DNA of 32,705 nt. Origin: CAZMXI01 sp964570205 (lineage in GTDB: Bacteria > Planctomycetota > Phycisphaerae > Tepidisphaerales > Tepidisphaeraceae). The stretch lies in contig CAZMXI010000033.1 of the NCBI GenBank assembly GCA_964570205.1, positions 1 through 32,705 on the forward strand, given 5' to 3'. The translations under genes were made by a program, and so were the position numbers. Position 1 is the stretch's first letter, and each line of letters starts with the position of its first letter. Shown piece after piece: positions 1-7,942 of the stretch. Under the pieces are notes generated by a model. The model worked only from the letters and a program-made list of their open reading frames with translations. It searched no databases and had not been told where the DNA came from.

Positions 1-161
1 GTAACCCCCTGTCTCCCCATATTATGCCCATGCCCGGAAATTTGGGCACGCCCTGTTTGTCTTGGTATGCTGATAGAGTTGCATTCTGCCCCAATATGGG
101 AAGAATAGACGGAGTTTCTCTGTTCACCAGCCCCTGACCTTTACATGACGGAGGAGTACCG
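1..161. other. leader region, no gene seen
   Basis: I see no convincing coding region here. A short imperfect dyad (TGCCC at 31-35, GGGCA at 44-48) could be the end of a unit lying left of the window, but it has no good U-tract. The last bases carry a GGAGGAG ribosome-binding site at 150-156, five bases before the ATG at 162. Any promoter for the oxidoreductase gene must lie here, but I could not pick boxes with confidence. Confidence 0.4.
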
Positions 162-1592
162 ATGCGTCCCGAAGGATTGAAGAAAAGGATCGGCGTCAGC
201 CGCCGCGACTTCCTGCGAAACAGCGCCGTGGCGAGCGCCGCCACCATGGCTTTCCCGTACATTGGCAACGTCCTGGGCGCCAATGAGCGAATCAACGTCG
301 CCTGTATCGGCGTCGGCGGCAAGGGCGACAGCGACGTCAGCCAGGCCGCCGCCTGCGGCGGGAACATCGTGGCCCTTTGCGATGTGGACGAGAACACGCT
401 GAACAACAAGGCCAAGCAGTTCCCCAACGCCAAGCTGTATCGCGACTTCCGCAAGATGCTGGATGAGATGGAGAAGTCCATCGACGCCGTCACCATCTCC
501 ACGCCTGACCATGTTCACGGCGTCGCCGCCGCCAAGGCGATGCGCATGGGCAAGCACATTTACTGCCAGAAGCCCCTCACCCAGACGGTCTATGAGGCTC
601 GCCTCCTGAGGTCGCTGGCGAAGGAGAACAAGCTGGCCACCCAGATGGGCAACCAGGGCAGCGCCGGCAGCGGGCTTCGCCGCGCGGTTGAAGTCATCCA
701 GGCCGGCCTCATCGGCGCTCCTCGCGAGCTGCACGTCTGGTCGAACCGCCCCATCTGGCCCCAGGGCTTCGCCCGTCCCGAAGGCGCGGATCCCGTTCCC
801 GCGAACCTGGATTGGGACCTGTGGCTTGGCCCGGCCAAGATGCGCCCCTTCAAGAAGGGCATCTACCACACCTTCGCCTGGCGCGGCTGGTACGACTTCG
901 GCACGGGCGCTCTCGGCGACATGGCCTGCCACACCGTCAACATGCCGTTCCGCGCGCTCAAGCTGGGATATCCCACGGTCGTCGAGTGCGAGGCCACCTC
1001 GCAGCTCTATCCCGAGACCTTCCCGAAGACCTCCCGCATCCGCTTTGAATTCCCCGAGCGCGACGGCATGCCGCCGCTCAAGTTCTGGTGGTATGACGGC
1101 AGCCCGAGCGAGGCGCAGACCCTGCGTCCGAATCCCGAGCTGACCCAGGACATCCTGGCGGTTCGCAGCGAAGGCGGCAAGCTGCCCGGCAGCGGCTGCC
1201 TCATCATCGGCGACAAGGGCAAGGTCTTCTCGCCCGATGACTACGGCTCGCAGTTCTACGTCAAGCTGAACGATGAGAAGCGGTACATGGGCAGCACGAA
1301 TCACGCCGCGTGCAAAGCCATTCCGCAGAAGTTCGAGGCTGCCCCGGGCCAGGGAGGCGACGACGATCGGATGAAGTACGAGTGGTTCCGGATGATGCGA
1401 AACGGCACCCCGTCGTACTCGAATTTCGACATCGCCGCTTACCTGACCGAGATCATCCTCCTGGGCTGCATAGCCATGCGTGTTGGCGTCGGCCGCCGGA
1501 TGGATTGGGACGGCCCGAACATGAAGTCGACCAACATCGCCGAAGCCGCCCAGTTCGTGAAGCGCGATTACCGCAAAGGCTGGGAGCTGTAA
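162..1592 (+). CDS. Gfo/Idh/MocA family oxidoreductase, Tat-exported
   Basis: 476 residues. The N-terminus has a twin-arginine signal (S13-R14-R15-D16-F17-L18, then a weakly hydrophobic Ala-rich stretch), so the protein is probably exported folded with its nucleotide. The mature part starts with a Rossmann fold (INVACIGVGGKG, about residues 44-55). It also has the family's KPL motif in CQKPLTQTVYEARLL and a C-terminal alpha/beta domain ending in the YSNFDIAAYLTE and DYRKGWEL segments typical of planctomycete members. The family uses NAD(P) to oxidise or reduce sugars, inositols and related compounds; the substrate cannot be read from sequence. The start is supported by GGAGGAG five bases upstream. 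The gene stands alone and is closed by a strong terminator. Family call is secure, substrate unknown. Confidence 0.93.
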   Translation: MRPEGLKKRIGVSRRDFLRNSAVASAATMAFPYIGNVLGANERINVACIGVGGKGDSDVSQAAACGGNIVALCDVDENTLNNKAKQFPNAKLYRDFRKMLDEMEKSIDAVTISTPDHVHGVAAAKAMRMGKHIYCQKPLTQTVYEARLLRSLAKENKLATQMGNQGSAGSGLRRAVEVIQAGLIGAPRELHVWSNRPIWPQGFARPEGADPVPANLDWDLWLGPAKMRPFKKGIYHTFAWRGWYDFGTGALGDMACHTVNMPFRALKLGYPTVVECEATSQLYPETFPKTSRIRFEFPERDGMPPLKFWWYDGSPSEAQTLRPNPELTQDILAVRSEGGKLPGSGCLIIGDKGKVFSPDDYGSQFYVKLNDEKRYMGSTNHAACKAIPQKFEAAPGQGGDDDRMKYEWFRMMRNGTPSYSNFDIAAYLTEIILLGCIAMRVGVGRRMDWDGPNMKSTNIAEAAQFVKRDYRKGWEL

Positions 1593-1626
1593 GCTTCCCC
1601 CTGAAACCATCGGTGATTCCCCCCTT

Positions 1627-1660
1627 GGGGCTGCCGGCAACGGCAGCCCCGAGTCTTTTC
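1627..1660 (+). terminator. Rho-independent terminator after the oxidoreductase gene
   Basis: A perfect 10-bp stem (GGGGCTGCCG at 1627-1636, CGGCAGCCCC at 1641-1650) closes a GCAA tetraloop and is followed by a T-rich run (TCTTTT at 1654-1659). It lies 35 bases after the oxidoreductase stop and separates that gene from lipA. Confidence 0.88.
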
Positions 1661-1748
1661 TGCACCGGACACATTCCGTCCAGCCGTCGGGTTTGCTCGC
1701 CGCATCGCTAAGCCCTATCATCTAACAGCAGTTGCACGAAAGTCACCC

Positions 1749-2666
1749 ATGGCGATCCCGCTTGATGTCTTGAATCCCGCCGGCCAGCCGGACAACCCTT
1801 CGCCCCACGCGCGCAAGCCTTCCTGGCTCAAAATGAAGATGCCCGCCGGAGAGGGATACTCCAGGCTCCTCAACCTCGTCACCGAACAGCGGCTTCACAC
1901 CGTCTGCCAGTCGGCCAAGTGCCCGAACATGGGCGAGTGCTGGCACAACGGCACCGCCACCCTCATGATCCTCGGCGATGTCTGCACCCGCTCGTGCGGC
2001 TTCTGCAACATCGCCACTGGCCGGCCGCCCACGCTGGACCTTGATGAGCCCGTCCGCGTCGGCCAGGCCGTCCATGCCATGAATCTCAAGCACGTGGTGG
2101 TCACCAGCGTCAATCGCGATGAACTGCCCGATGGCGGCGCGGCGGTGTGGGCGCACACCATTCGTGAAATCCGTCGCCAGTCGCCGGGCACCAGCGTTGA
2201 GGTGCTCATACCCGACTTCTGCGGCAAGTGGGATGCGCTGCAACTGGTGCTCGATGAGAAGCCGGAAATCCTCGGGCACAACCTCGAGACCGTCCCGCGG
2301 ATTTACCGCATCGTACGCCCGCAAGCCAAATACGGCCGATCGCTCCAACTGCTGCAAATCGCCCGCCAGAAGGGCCTGACCACCAAGACCGGCATCATGC
2401 TCGGCATCGGCGAAGAACCCGGCGAGATCGAGGCCGTGTTTGATGACCTGGTGGGCATCTCCTGCGACATCATGACCCTCGGCCAATACCTTCAGCCCAC
2501 GCCCAGGCACCTGCCGGTCATGCGCTGGGTGCATCCCGATGAGTTCCGCAAATGGAAAGAAATCGGCGAAGCGCGCGGCCTGCGCCACGTCGAATCCGGC
2601 CCCATGGTGCGCAGCAGCTATCACGCGGAACAGCAGGTGCAGGCGCACGCCAGGGCCACGGCGTAA
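1749..2666 (+). CDS. lipA: lipoyl synthase
   Basis: 305 residues. Radical-SAM enzyme that inserts two sulfur atoms into octanoyl groups on the lipoyl domains of 2-oxoacid dehydrogenases and GcvH; cytoplasmic. Both iron-sulfur sites are complete: the auxiliary cluster ligands C53, C58 and C64 (CQSAKCPNMGEC) and the radical-SAM CX3CX2C motif C79, C83 and C86 (CTRSCGFC). The C-terminal RSSY motif, whose serine ligates the auxiliary cluster in LipA, is at 288-291. Length is normal for the family. No lipB or other lipoate gene is nearby, so it appears to be a single-gene unit behind the terminator at 1627-1660. The ATG at 1749 has only a weak ribosome-binding site. Confidence 0.97.
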   Translation: MAIPLDVLNPAGQPDNPSPHARKPSWLKMKMPAGEGYSRLLNLVTEQRLHTVCQSAKCPNMGECWHNGTATLMILGDVCTRSCGFCNIATGRPPTLDLDEPVRVGQAVHAMNLKHVVVTSVNRDELPDGGAAVWAHTIREIRRQSPGTSVEVLIPDFCGKWDALQLVLDEKPEILGHNLETVPRIYRIVRPQAKYGRSLQLLQIARQKGLTTKTGIMLGIGEEPGEIEAVFDDLVGISCDIMTLGQYLQPTPRHLPVMRWVHPDEFRKWKEIGEARGLRHVESGPMVRSSYHAEQQVQAHARATA

Positions 2667-2687
2667 TCCCCGAACGTGCCGCCGCCC

Positions 2688-3179
2688 TCAATACAGCACG
2701 GGCTTGCCCAGCTTGCGCCGGGTCACCTGCATCTGCCCCACGTGCATGGCCACGTGGGCGCACAACAACAGGACCAGGTCCATCACCGTCGGCGCGTAGG
2801 CCCGCATCGACTCGGGCGTCGCCCGCCCGAAATCCTCGGGCTTGAGAGAGCGGATCCATTTCACCGTCGCCGCCCGCGCCTTCTCGAGCTCCGCCAGAAC
2901 CTGTTCCTTGGATGGGAACTTAGCCGGATCGTCGCAGGTGTTCGTTTCACGGGTGAAACACGCGGAAAAATCGCCGGCTGGCGCAGGCACCGTGCCCGGC
3001 GCATAGGCGTTGATCATGTGGGCTTCACTGCCAACCAGGTGCCCAAGCTGCCACATGGCGTTGTTGGCGCCGGGCGCGGGATGAACCATCATGTCGGCCG
3101 CGCTGAAGTCTTCCACCGTCATTTTCGCCAGTTCGATGTTCCGGCTCACCGAATCCGCAAGCGCATCAATCATGCTCAT
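2688..3179 (-). CDS. DinB-like four-helix metalloprotein
   Basis: 163 residues from the ATG at 3179, chosen because GGAGAG lies seven bases upstream; the open frame extends further but without a better start. The DinB/YfiT fold binds a metal through three histidines, visible here as H47 (WQLGHL) and H142/H146 (LLCAHVAMHVGQ). Members include bacillithiol and mycothiol transferases and many proteins of unknown role. The C-terminal HxxxHxGQ(M/I)xxxRR pattern is typical. It converges on lipA with a 21-base gap. Family call is good; the thiol or other substrate is unknown. Confidence 0.85.
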   Translation of the reverse strand: MSMIDALADSVSRNIELAKMTVEDFSAADMMVHPAPGANNAMWQLGHLVGSEAHMINAYAPGTVPAPAGDFSACFTRETNTCDDPAKFPSKEQVLAELEKARAATVKWIRSLKPEDFGRATPESMRAYAPTVMDLVLLLCAHVAMHVGQMQVTRRKLGKPVLY

Positions 3180-3306
3180 GGTGTCTCTCCATTCCGTGCA
3201 AAACGGCCCCCACACCAGGCATGTTACGCCGGCCATGCAGCGGCGTCACGCATCCGCAATGCGCGCATCAACGCCAGCCCCCGCGATGCGCGCCCCGCGC
3301 CGCCGC

Positions 3307-3543
3307 TTACCCCAACAGCGGCGGTTCCGCCTCGTCAAGCCCGTCGGTCCACATCCATTTACCGCGATGATCGATTCTGCCGCCAAGGGCGGCCTCCTCC
3401 GTGCGCGCCAGGTCGTAAGTGTGCGTCACGCCCCGAACCGTGACGTGCAGCTTGCTGGCATCCTCGGCATCCAGGCTGAAAACCACCGGCCGGTCGCCAT
3501 CGCCAGAGCCCTTGCCCATTTCCGCGAATCCACCACCACCCAT
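3307..3543 (-). CDS. small conserved-looking protein of unknown function
   Basis: 78 residues from the ATG at 3543. This start is favoured over an in-frame ATG at 3564 because AGGAGG (3549-3554) sits exactly five bases upstream of it. The N-terminus is glycine-rich and flexible; the rest (RPVVFSLDAEDASKLHVTVR, then TYDLARTEEAALGG) reads as a small beta-rich domain ending in a Trp-containing tail. There is no signal peptide or membrane segment. It lies 127 bases upstream of the DinB-like gene on the same strand and divergent from a PEP-CTERM gene. I do not recognise a family. The strong ribosome-binding site and sensible amino-acid composition argue that it is real. Confidence 0.6.
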   Translation of the reverse strand: MGGGGFAEMGKGSGDGDRPVVFSLDAEDASKLHVTVRGVTHTYDLARTEEAALGGRIDHRGKWMWTDGLDEAEPPLLG

Positions 3544-3548
3544 GTTCG

Positions 3549-3554
3549 CCTCCT
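3549..3554 (-). promoter_or_regulatory. Shine-Dalgarno AGGAGG deciding a start
   Basis: Perfect AGGAGG on the minus strand, five bases before the ATG at 3543. It fixes the start of the 78-residue protein in preference to the ATG at 3564. Confidence 0.7.
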
Positions 3555-3746
3555 GGAGCGACATATGCTCCAGAATGGATGTACGAAACACTTTCGCACC
3601 GAGCAAATCGCACCGATTCCGTCCTACTTGTATGTCCCATAATATCTGCGCATAATTATGAAATAGACTGTTTTGTCGCAGTGGGTCATTCGGCATGGGG
3701 TGGTTTCTCGCGTCATTACAACCGCCCTGGCCAAGGAGCCTCTCCC

Positions 3747-4847
3747 ATGATCGTTCGCATAACCATCCCTGCATTGTGCATTCTCGTGATCTATGGCACC
3801 ACGACTGTCCATGCCAATCCGAGCCAGGCCGGAGCGCTCACCTGGGCATTCCAGAATACCACTATTTTGGACGGCGGATCGCCCGTGCTGACCATGCGCA
3901 ATGGTTTGGCCTGGCCGGTGGTTCTCGAAACCAGCGTCTCCGTCAGCGGAGGGCTCGGTGCGTACAGTCTATTTCCCGCGGTGGGCCAACTGCCTTCCGG
4001 CAAGGCCAACTGGCTGGGCATTGGCCGGATTGCCGGTCCCACGGGCCGTTGGCGCAGCGCCAGCAGCCCCGATGGGCGCGTCGCTTATGCCTTCGGGATG
4101 CTTACCGGGCCAAGCAGCAGCGCAATCAGCAGCGTATGTGGAGGCTGGGGCACGCTTCCGGCCGATACCAAGGCCGTCTCGTTTGGCCCGGATGGCCAAC
4201 TCTTCACCGCCACCCGCAATGCTGTCGCGGGCGCACCGCCCCTGCCCAGCACCGACATCATAATCATCGACATGGATGTCTCGCCATTTGGCGACATCGG
4301 CGTAATCGACTCCAGTATGACTTACTGGCACTACAGCAACTGGACCGGTGCCTGGGCCAACACATCCATCAAATCAGTAACACAAGCGCCAACGCTTATT
4401 CCCGACTCCATGGACATCGAGTTCGACGCTCTGGGCAGGCCGCACCTTGTCGGTACCGCCAGCAGCCAAGTCTGGGCGTTCGACTTCAGCACCGTCACCG
4501 GCTCATGGTCCGGCAGCGCCATCGGCGCCAGCACGGGCCAATGGGTAACACTTGCGGCTGACAGCACCGGCACTGTCGGCACCGCTTGGGTTGCACCCAG
4601 TAACGGCGGCCTTATCTATGCGTTTAAGGACGACAACGCCGATTGGATCACGTCCATCGTCACCATCGACGCGACCATGGGCAAATCTCCCAGCATCGCC
4701 TACGACTACGCCGATCTGCCCGTCATTGCCTACTACGGACCCAGCAACATGATGCTCGCCTATGACCCCATCGTCGTCCCGGAGCCGGCCGTTCTTGGGC
4801 TGCTGGCCGTCGGCTCGGTCCTGCTTCTCCGCCGCCACTCGCGTTGA
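3747..4847 (+). CDS. PEP-CTERM sorted exported protein, beta-propeller-like
   Basis: 366 residues. The ATG at 3747 has AAGGAG (3733-3738) eight bases upstream and opens a Sec signal peptide (hydrophobic ITIPALCILVIYG, cleavage near VHA-NP). The body contains several spaced phrases of the type SPDGRVAYAFG, FDALGRPHLVG and YDYADLPVIAYYG, which suggests a repeated beta-sheet or propeller-like fold. The C-terminus is a PEP-CTERM sorting tail: VPEP, a hydrophobic helix, then RRHSR. Such tails are processed by an exosortase, and none is encoded in this window. The next gene, 23 bases downstream, has the same type of body, so the two are probably co-transcribed duplicates. Function unknown. Confidence 0.85.
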   Translation: MIVRITIPALCILVIYGTTTVHANPSQAGALTWAFQNTTILDGGSPVLTMRNGLAWPVVLETSVSVSGGLGAYSLFPAVGQLPSGKANWLGIGRIAGPTGRWRSASSPDGRVAYAFGMLTGPSSSAISSVCGGWGTLPADTKAVSFGPDGQLFTATRNAVAGAPPLPSTDIIIIDMDVSPFGDIGVIDSSMTYWHYSNWTGAWANTSIKSVTQAPTLIPDSMDIEFDALGRPHLVGTASSQVWAFDFSTVTGSWSGSAIGASTGQWVTLAADSTGTVGTAWVAPSNGGLIYAFKDDNADWITSIVTIDATMGKSPSIAYDYADLPVIAYYGPSNMMLAYDPIVVPEPAVLGLLAVGSVLLLRRHSR

Positions 4848-4870
4848 TGTTCGCCAGCCACGGGTAAAAG

Positions 4871-6745
4871 ATGCGGCTTCGTTACGCTATCCTCGGCCTC
4901 GGTATGCTGGTGGCCACGCCGCACGCAACGGCCGATCAACTCTGGATCACCCGCACCGTGGAAACATTCGACGCCGGCACCATCCACAACGCGGATATCA
5001 TGGTTGCCCCGGATGGTCGAATTGCCGTCGGCTACTCCATCGCCGTGGATCCCACTGCGGGCCTGCTCCGCTTGGCCTGTCTCGACAACAAGCTCTTTCG
5101 TTACCAGACCGGCGATTGCTCATCCACCTACTCTTCATTCGCCATGGACGCCTTTGGGTCCATCTATTACACCTCCAAAGTCAACTCCGCCGGCGAGATC
5201 GTCGTCGGCCAGGACCTGGGCGACTGGGGCGGCCTGGTCCAGCACACGCGGCCCGCCCCCCTCTCCAACCCCGATGCTCTGCCTCAGCCCGTTATTGCCC
5301 TCGACCGGCATGGCATTCCCAGTTATTCAGCATCGGCGGGCGACGGCACCCGCTATTACGCCCATTTCGATGTCCCCGCAGGTCAGTGGCTCACCACGCC
5401 ATTGCCCCAGCGGAGCCATCCAGGGATGGGGCAACCGGCCTCGATGACCTTCGACGGCGACAACGAGCCCTGCACGGTTTATGCCGCCGATTCGAGTGGC
5501 AGCGGTGGCGTGCTCGCCTGGCAATGCGGTGGTGTCTGGCAGTCTCGCGCATTAGAGACGATCGGCATGATGAGCCTTGCCACGGCACCCGATGGCCGAG
5601 TCGCCGCCGCTCACGGAATCCGCGGCCTGGAATTCTCCTTCATCGACAGCCTCGGCCTGACGCCGGATTCCATCACGTCAGGAAACGTCGTCCTCTTGCC
5701 GCACAGCCTCGCATTCGACCCCGACGGCAACCCGGCCATCGCCTACGGAACGGTCGGCCAAACTGCGTCGCTGCATCTGGCCCGTCGAGAAGGCGACGGC
5801 ACGTGGATCGATGAAATCCTGCCCATGGCCGGCGAGACAATCAGAGCCAGTCTCGCGTTCGATGCTTCCGGCAATCCTTACATCGTGGCCGTCAGCCCAT
5901 CCGCTGTCAGCATATTGGGCAGGAATCTGCCGACGCTGACGGCGGGCGATTTCGATCTGGATGGCTCGATAACCATCGATGATATTCCCGGATGCGCACA
6001 GGCACACCGCCACCAGGCGGATTTCCTGTTCTTGACCCAAATGGGCGTCTGGGACTTCAGAACGGTGGCGGATCAGGATCGAAACGGCGAGGTAGATGAT
6101 GCTGACGCCCTCGCCTTTCTCGCCGGCCTGCCCGACAGACGCGCCGCCTATGTTGCCTTGGACGTGGCCGATGGCGATTATGCCCTCGGGTCGGGAAGGG
6201 GCAACTTCTTCCAGGTCTCGCTGGTGACCGGCAAGCAATATGCGGCCGGCGATAGCCGCGCCGATGTGAATGCCGACCTGATCGTGGACATGCAGGATAT
6301 CGACCTGGTTTATGCCGGAATCGACGGCGGCGATCCCCGGCTGGATCTCAACGGCGATCAGCTCGTCACCGCTGCGGATGTACACACCATCCTGATCGAT
6401 GTCCTGGGGACCAGTATCGCCGATCTGAACCTCGACAACGCTGTCGGTACGTCCGATTTCGCACAACTCAGCAAGGGATATGTCGCCTACATGATCGGCA
6501 GGAACTCCGGCACGCCCGTCGAGACGACTTTCGGCACCGGCGACATCAACTGCGATGGCATTATCGGAACCGCCGATTTCGCTGTTCTTTCGAAGGGATA
6601 TATCGCCTATATTCTGTCGCGCAGCCAACCGGGCTCCGCAACGACTATTCCCGAGCCCAGTGCCCTCATTCCGGGGCTCGCGGCCGGCCTGATCCTTGCA
6701 CGGCGGCGCCATCAGCGGCCCATCATCATGGGCACCAGGTATTGA
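4871..6745 (+). CDS. PEP-CTERM protein with dockerin-like Ca-binding repeats
   Basis: 624 residues with a Sec signal (MRLRYAILGLGMLVATPHATA). Residues about 25-350 resemble the preceding protein, with phrases such as APDGRIAVGYS, APDGRVAAAHG, FDPDGNPAIAYG and FDASGNPYIVAVS. From about residue 360 there are six EF-hand/dockerin-like calcium loops: DFDLDGSITIDD (~360), DQDRNGEVDDAD (~399), DVNADLIVDMQD (~463), DLNGDQLVTAAD (~490), DLNLDNAVGTSD (~517) and DINCDGIIGTAD (~557). The last two are a recent-looking duplication (DFAQLSKGYVAYM and DFAVLSKGYIAYI). The end is a PEP-CTERM tail (IPEPSALIPG, hydrophobic helix, ARRRH). The ribosome-binding site is weak (GGGTAAAAG). The 3' end overlaps the convergent gene by 34 bases. 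Probably surface or biofilm-matrix anchored; partner unknown. Confidence 0.87.
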   Translation: MRLRYAILGLGMLVATPHATADQLWITRTVETFDAGTIHNADIMVAPDGRIAVGYSIAVDPTAGLLRLACLDNKLFRYQTGDCSSTYSSFAMDAFGSIYYTSKVNSAGEIVVGQDLGDWGGLVQHTRPAPLSNPDALPQPVIALDRHGIPSYSASAGDGTRYYAHFDVPAGQWLTTPLPQRSHPGMGQPASMTFDGDNEPCTVYAADSSGSGGVLAWQCGGVWQSRALETIGMMSLATAPDGRVAAAHGIRGLEFSFIDSLGLTPDSITSGNVVLLPHSLAFDPDGNPAIAYGTVGQTASLHLARREGDGTWIDEILPMAGETIRASLAFDASGNPYIVAVSPSAVSILGRNLPTLTAGDFDLDGSITIDDIPGCAQAHRHQADFLFLTQMGVWDFRTVADQDRNGEVDDADALAFLAGLPDRRAAYVALDVADGDYALGSGRGNFFQVSLVTGKQYAAGDSRADVNADLIVDMQDIDLVYAGIDGGDPRLDLNGDQLVTAADVHTILIDVLGTSIADLNLDNAVGTSDFAQLSKGYVAYMIGRNSGTPVETTFGTGDINCDGIIGTADFAVLSKGYIAYILSRSQPGSATTIPEPSALIPGLAAGLILARRRHQRPIIMGTRY

Positions 6746-7620
6746 CTGATATAGGAATACAAGAGCGAGATGGCGGCGACGATGATCGTCGCCCACAGGG
6801 TGATCTTCAGGATGCGGATGCGGTTGGCGATTTCCTTGTCGCGCCATTCGGCCAGCCGCCGATCGATCTCATCCAGCTTGCGGTCGATACGCGCTTCGAT
6901 CTCATCCAGCTTCTGGTTGACGTAGGTGTCGGCCGACTTCTTGATCCGGCCCGCGATGCCGCCGAACAGGCCGGATTCTTCGATGTCCTCCCGAAGCGTG
7001 GCTGATCGCGGTGGAGGCGGCGGCGGAGCGGCCGTGGCGCCTCCCGTTCCCACCGCGTCACCCGTGCCCTGCTGCGGCGGAAGGAACTGGTAATCCTGGG
7101 AGAAATCATCCTCGCCCATCAGCCCGGAAACCATCGACCCGATCCACGACCGTCGCTTGCGGTTGAGTTTCGCGAACAGCCCCTCCTGTTTCTTGAGCTG
7201 CCGCACGAGCGTCGGAATGTCGTCCGCGTCGCGCACCTCCGCTCCGCGCAGCCGCGCCAGCACCAGCAACCCGCCCTGCGACAGCCCGCCGAAACGCATG
7301 CTGCGCACCTTGATGATCTCCTGGGCAAGCTGTTCCTTGCTGGCGTTCAGCGGCACCGGCCGTCGGCCCCATTTCACCACATCCAGCATCGCTGCGCGAT
7401 CCAGCGTGGCGATGAGCTGTCTCCGCTCGTGGATCGCCGCCACCAGGTGCTGCGGCGTGCGATAGCGTGACGGTTCCAGCCCGAATTCCTCGGCCAGCGC
7501 GTTCAGCTCATCCTTGGGCAGGTTCTGAATCTGCACCATCGACCCCGCCGTCGGCGCCGGCCGCGACGGATCCTGCCCCTCGCCACCCAGCAGGCGTTGA
7601 TCAGGAACGTGGCTCGACAT
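6712..7620 (-). CDS. membrane-anchored protein with three SAP/HeH-like modules
   Basis: 302 residues, family not recognised. Three short helix-extension-helix-like units are visible by eye at about 35-64 (LPKDELNALAEEFGL), 78-105 (MLDVVKWGRRPVPLNASKEQ) and 117-145 (LLVLARLRGAEVRDADDIPT). They resemble SAP or Rho-N/HeH modules, which often bind DNA or RNA. A low-complexity linker follows (Gly/Thr, then seven prolines at about 199-205). Next come a charged coiled coil at 229-270 with a repeated KLDEIxxRxDRKLDEIDRR pattern and one transmembrane helix at about 271-293 near the C-terminus. This predicts a cytoplasmic N-part tail-anchored in the membrane. The start at 7620 overlaps the upstream gene by 20 bases, suggesting translational coupling; M28 at 7539 is an alternative start. 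The nucleic-acid role is inference. Confidence 0.8.
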   Translation of the reverse strand: MSSHVPDQRLLGGEGQDPSRPAPTAGSMVQIQNLPKDELNALAEEFGLEPSRYRTPQHLVAAIHERRQLIATLDRAAMLDVVKWGRRPVPLNASKEQLAQEIIKVRSMRFGGLSQGGLLVLARLRGAEVRDADDIPTLVRQLKKQEGLFAKLNRKRRSWIGSMVSGLMGEDDFSQDYQFLPPQQGTGDAVGTGGATAAPPPPPPRSATLREDIEESGLFGGIAGRIKKSADTYVNQKLDEIEARIDRKLDEIDRRLAEWRDKEIANRIRILKITLWATIIVAAISLLYSYISQYLVPMMMGR

Positions 7621-7918
7621 GGGTCGCTTTCGTCATCATCTCGTGAGTCCTGTCCATGATGCTCTGGGCGCGCCACAGGAGCGCGAACGCAACCGTCAGC
7701 AGCAGGCACAGGATCACATCGCCCCAGAACGCCCTGAACTTCAGCCGCAGCCCCTGCACGATCAGGTAGCGACGCAGCATCGTGATGTAGCGGTCGGACC
7801 CGCGCAGCCACACCCACCAGCTCCACGCAAACTGCGCCGTCACGATCGTGAAGTAGATCGTCAGCACGACGGCCAGGAGAAAACGGAAGAAGTGAAAAAG
7901 GTCCCTGAACTCAAACAT
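7601..7918 (-). CDS. small two-helix membrane protein
   Basis: 105 residues from the ATG at 7918; a GTG four codons upstream (7930) is an equally possible start. Two hydrophobic helices are visible, at about residues 10-36 (FRFLLAVVLTIYFTIVTAQF, then a Trp-rich edge) and about 67-85 (VILCLLLTVAFALLWRA), joined by a basic loop. The C-terminus is short and polar. It sits 24 bases after yggS and overlaps the next gene by 20 bases, so the three are very likely one transcript. I do not recognise the family. Its tight coupling to the SAP/HeH-like membrane protein suggests a shared complex, which is inference only. Confidence 0.72.
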   Translation of the reverse strand: MFEFRDLFHFFRFLLAVVLTIYFTIVTAQFAWSWWVWLRGSDRYITMLRRYLIVQGLRLKFRAFWGDVILCLLLTVAFALLWRAQSIMDRTHEMMTKATHVEPRS

Positions 7919-7942
7919 GCTCGCCACCACTCCGCCCGAACC

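Noticed and set aside
141..1721. Long open frame antisense to the oxidoreductase gene
   Set aside because: It mirrors a clear gene in GC-rich DNA, has Ala/Gly/Val-rich low-information composition and no homology that I recognise.
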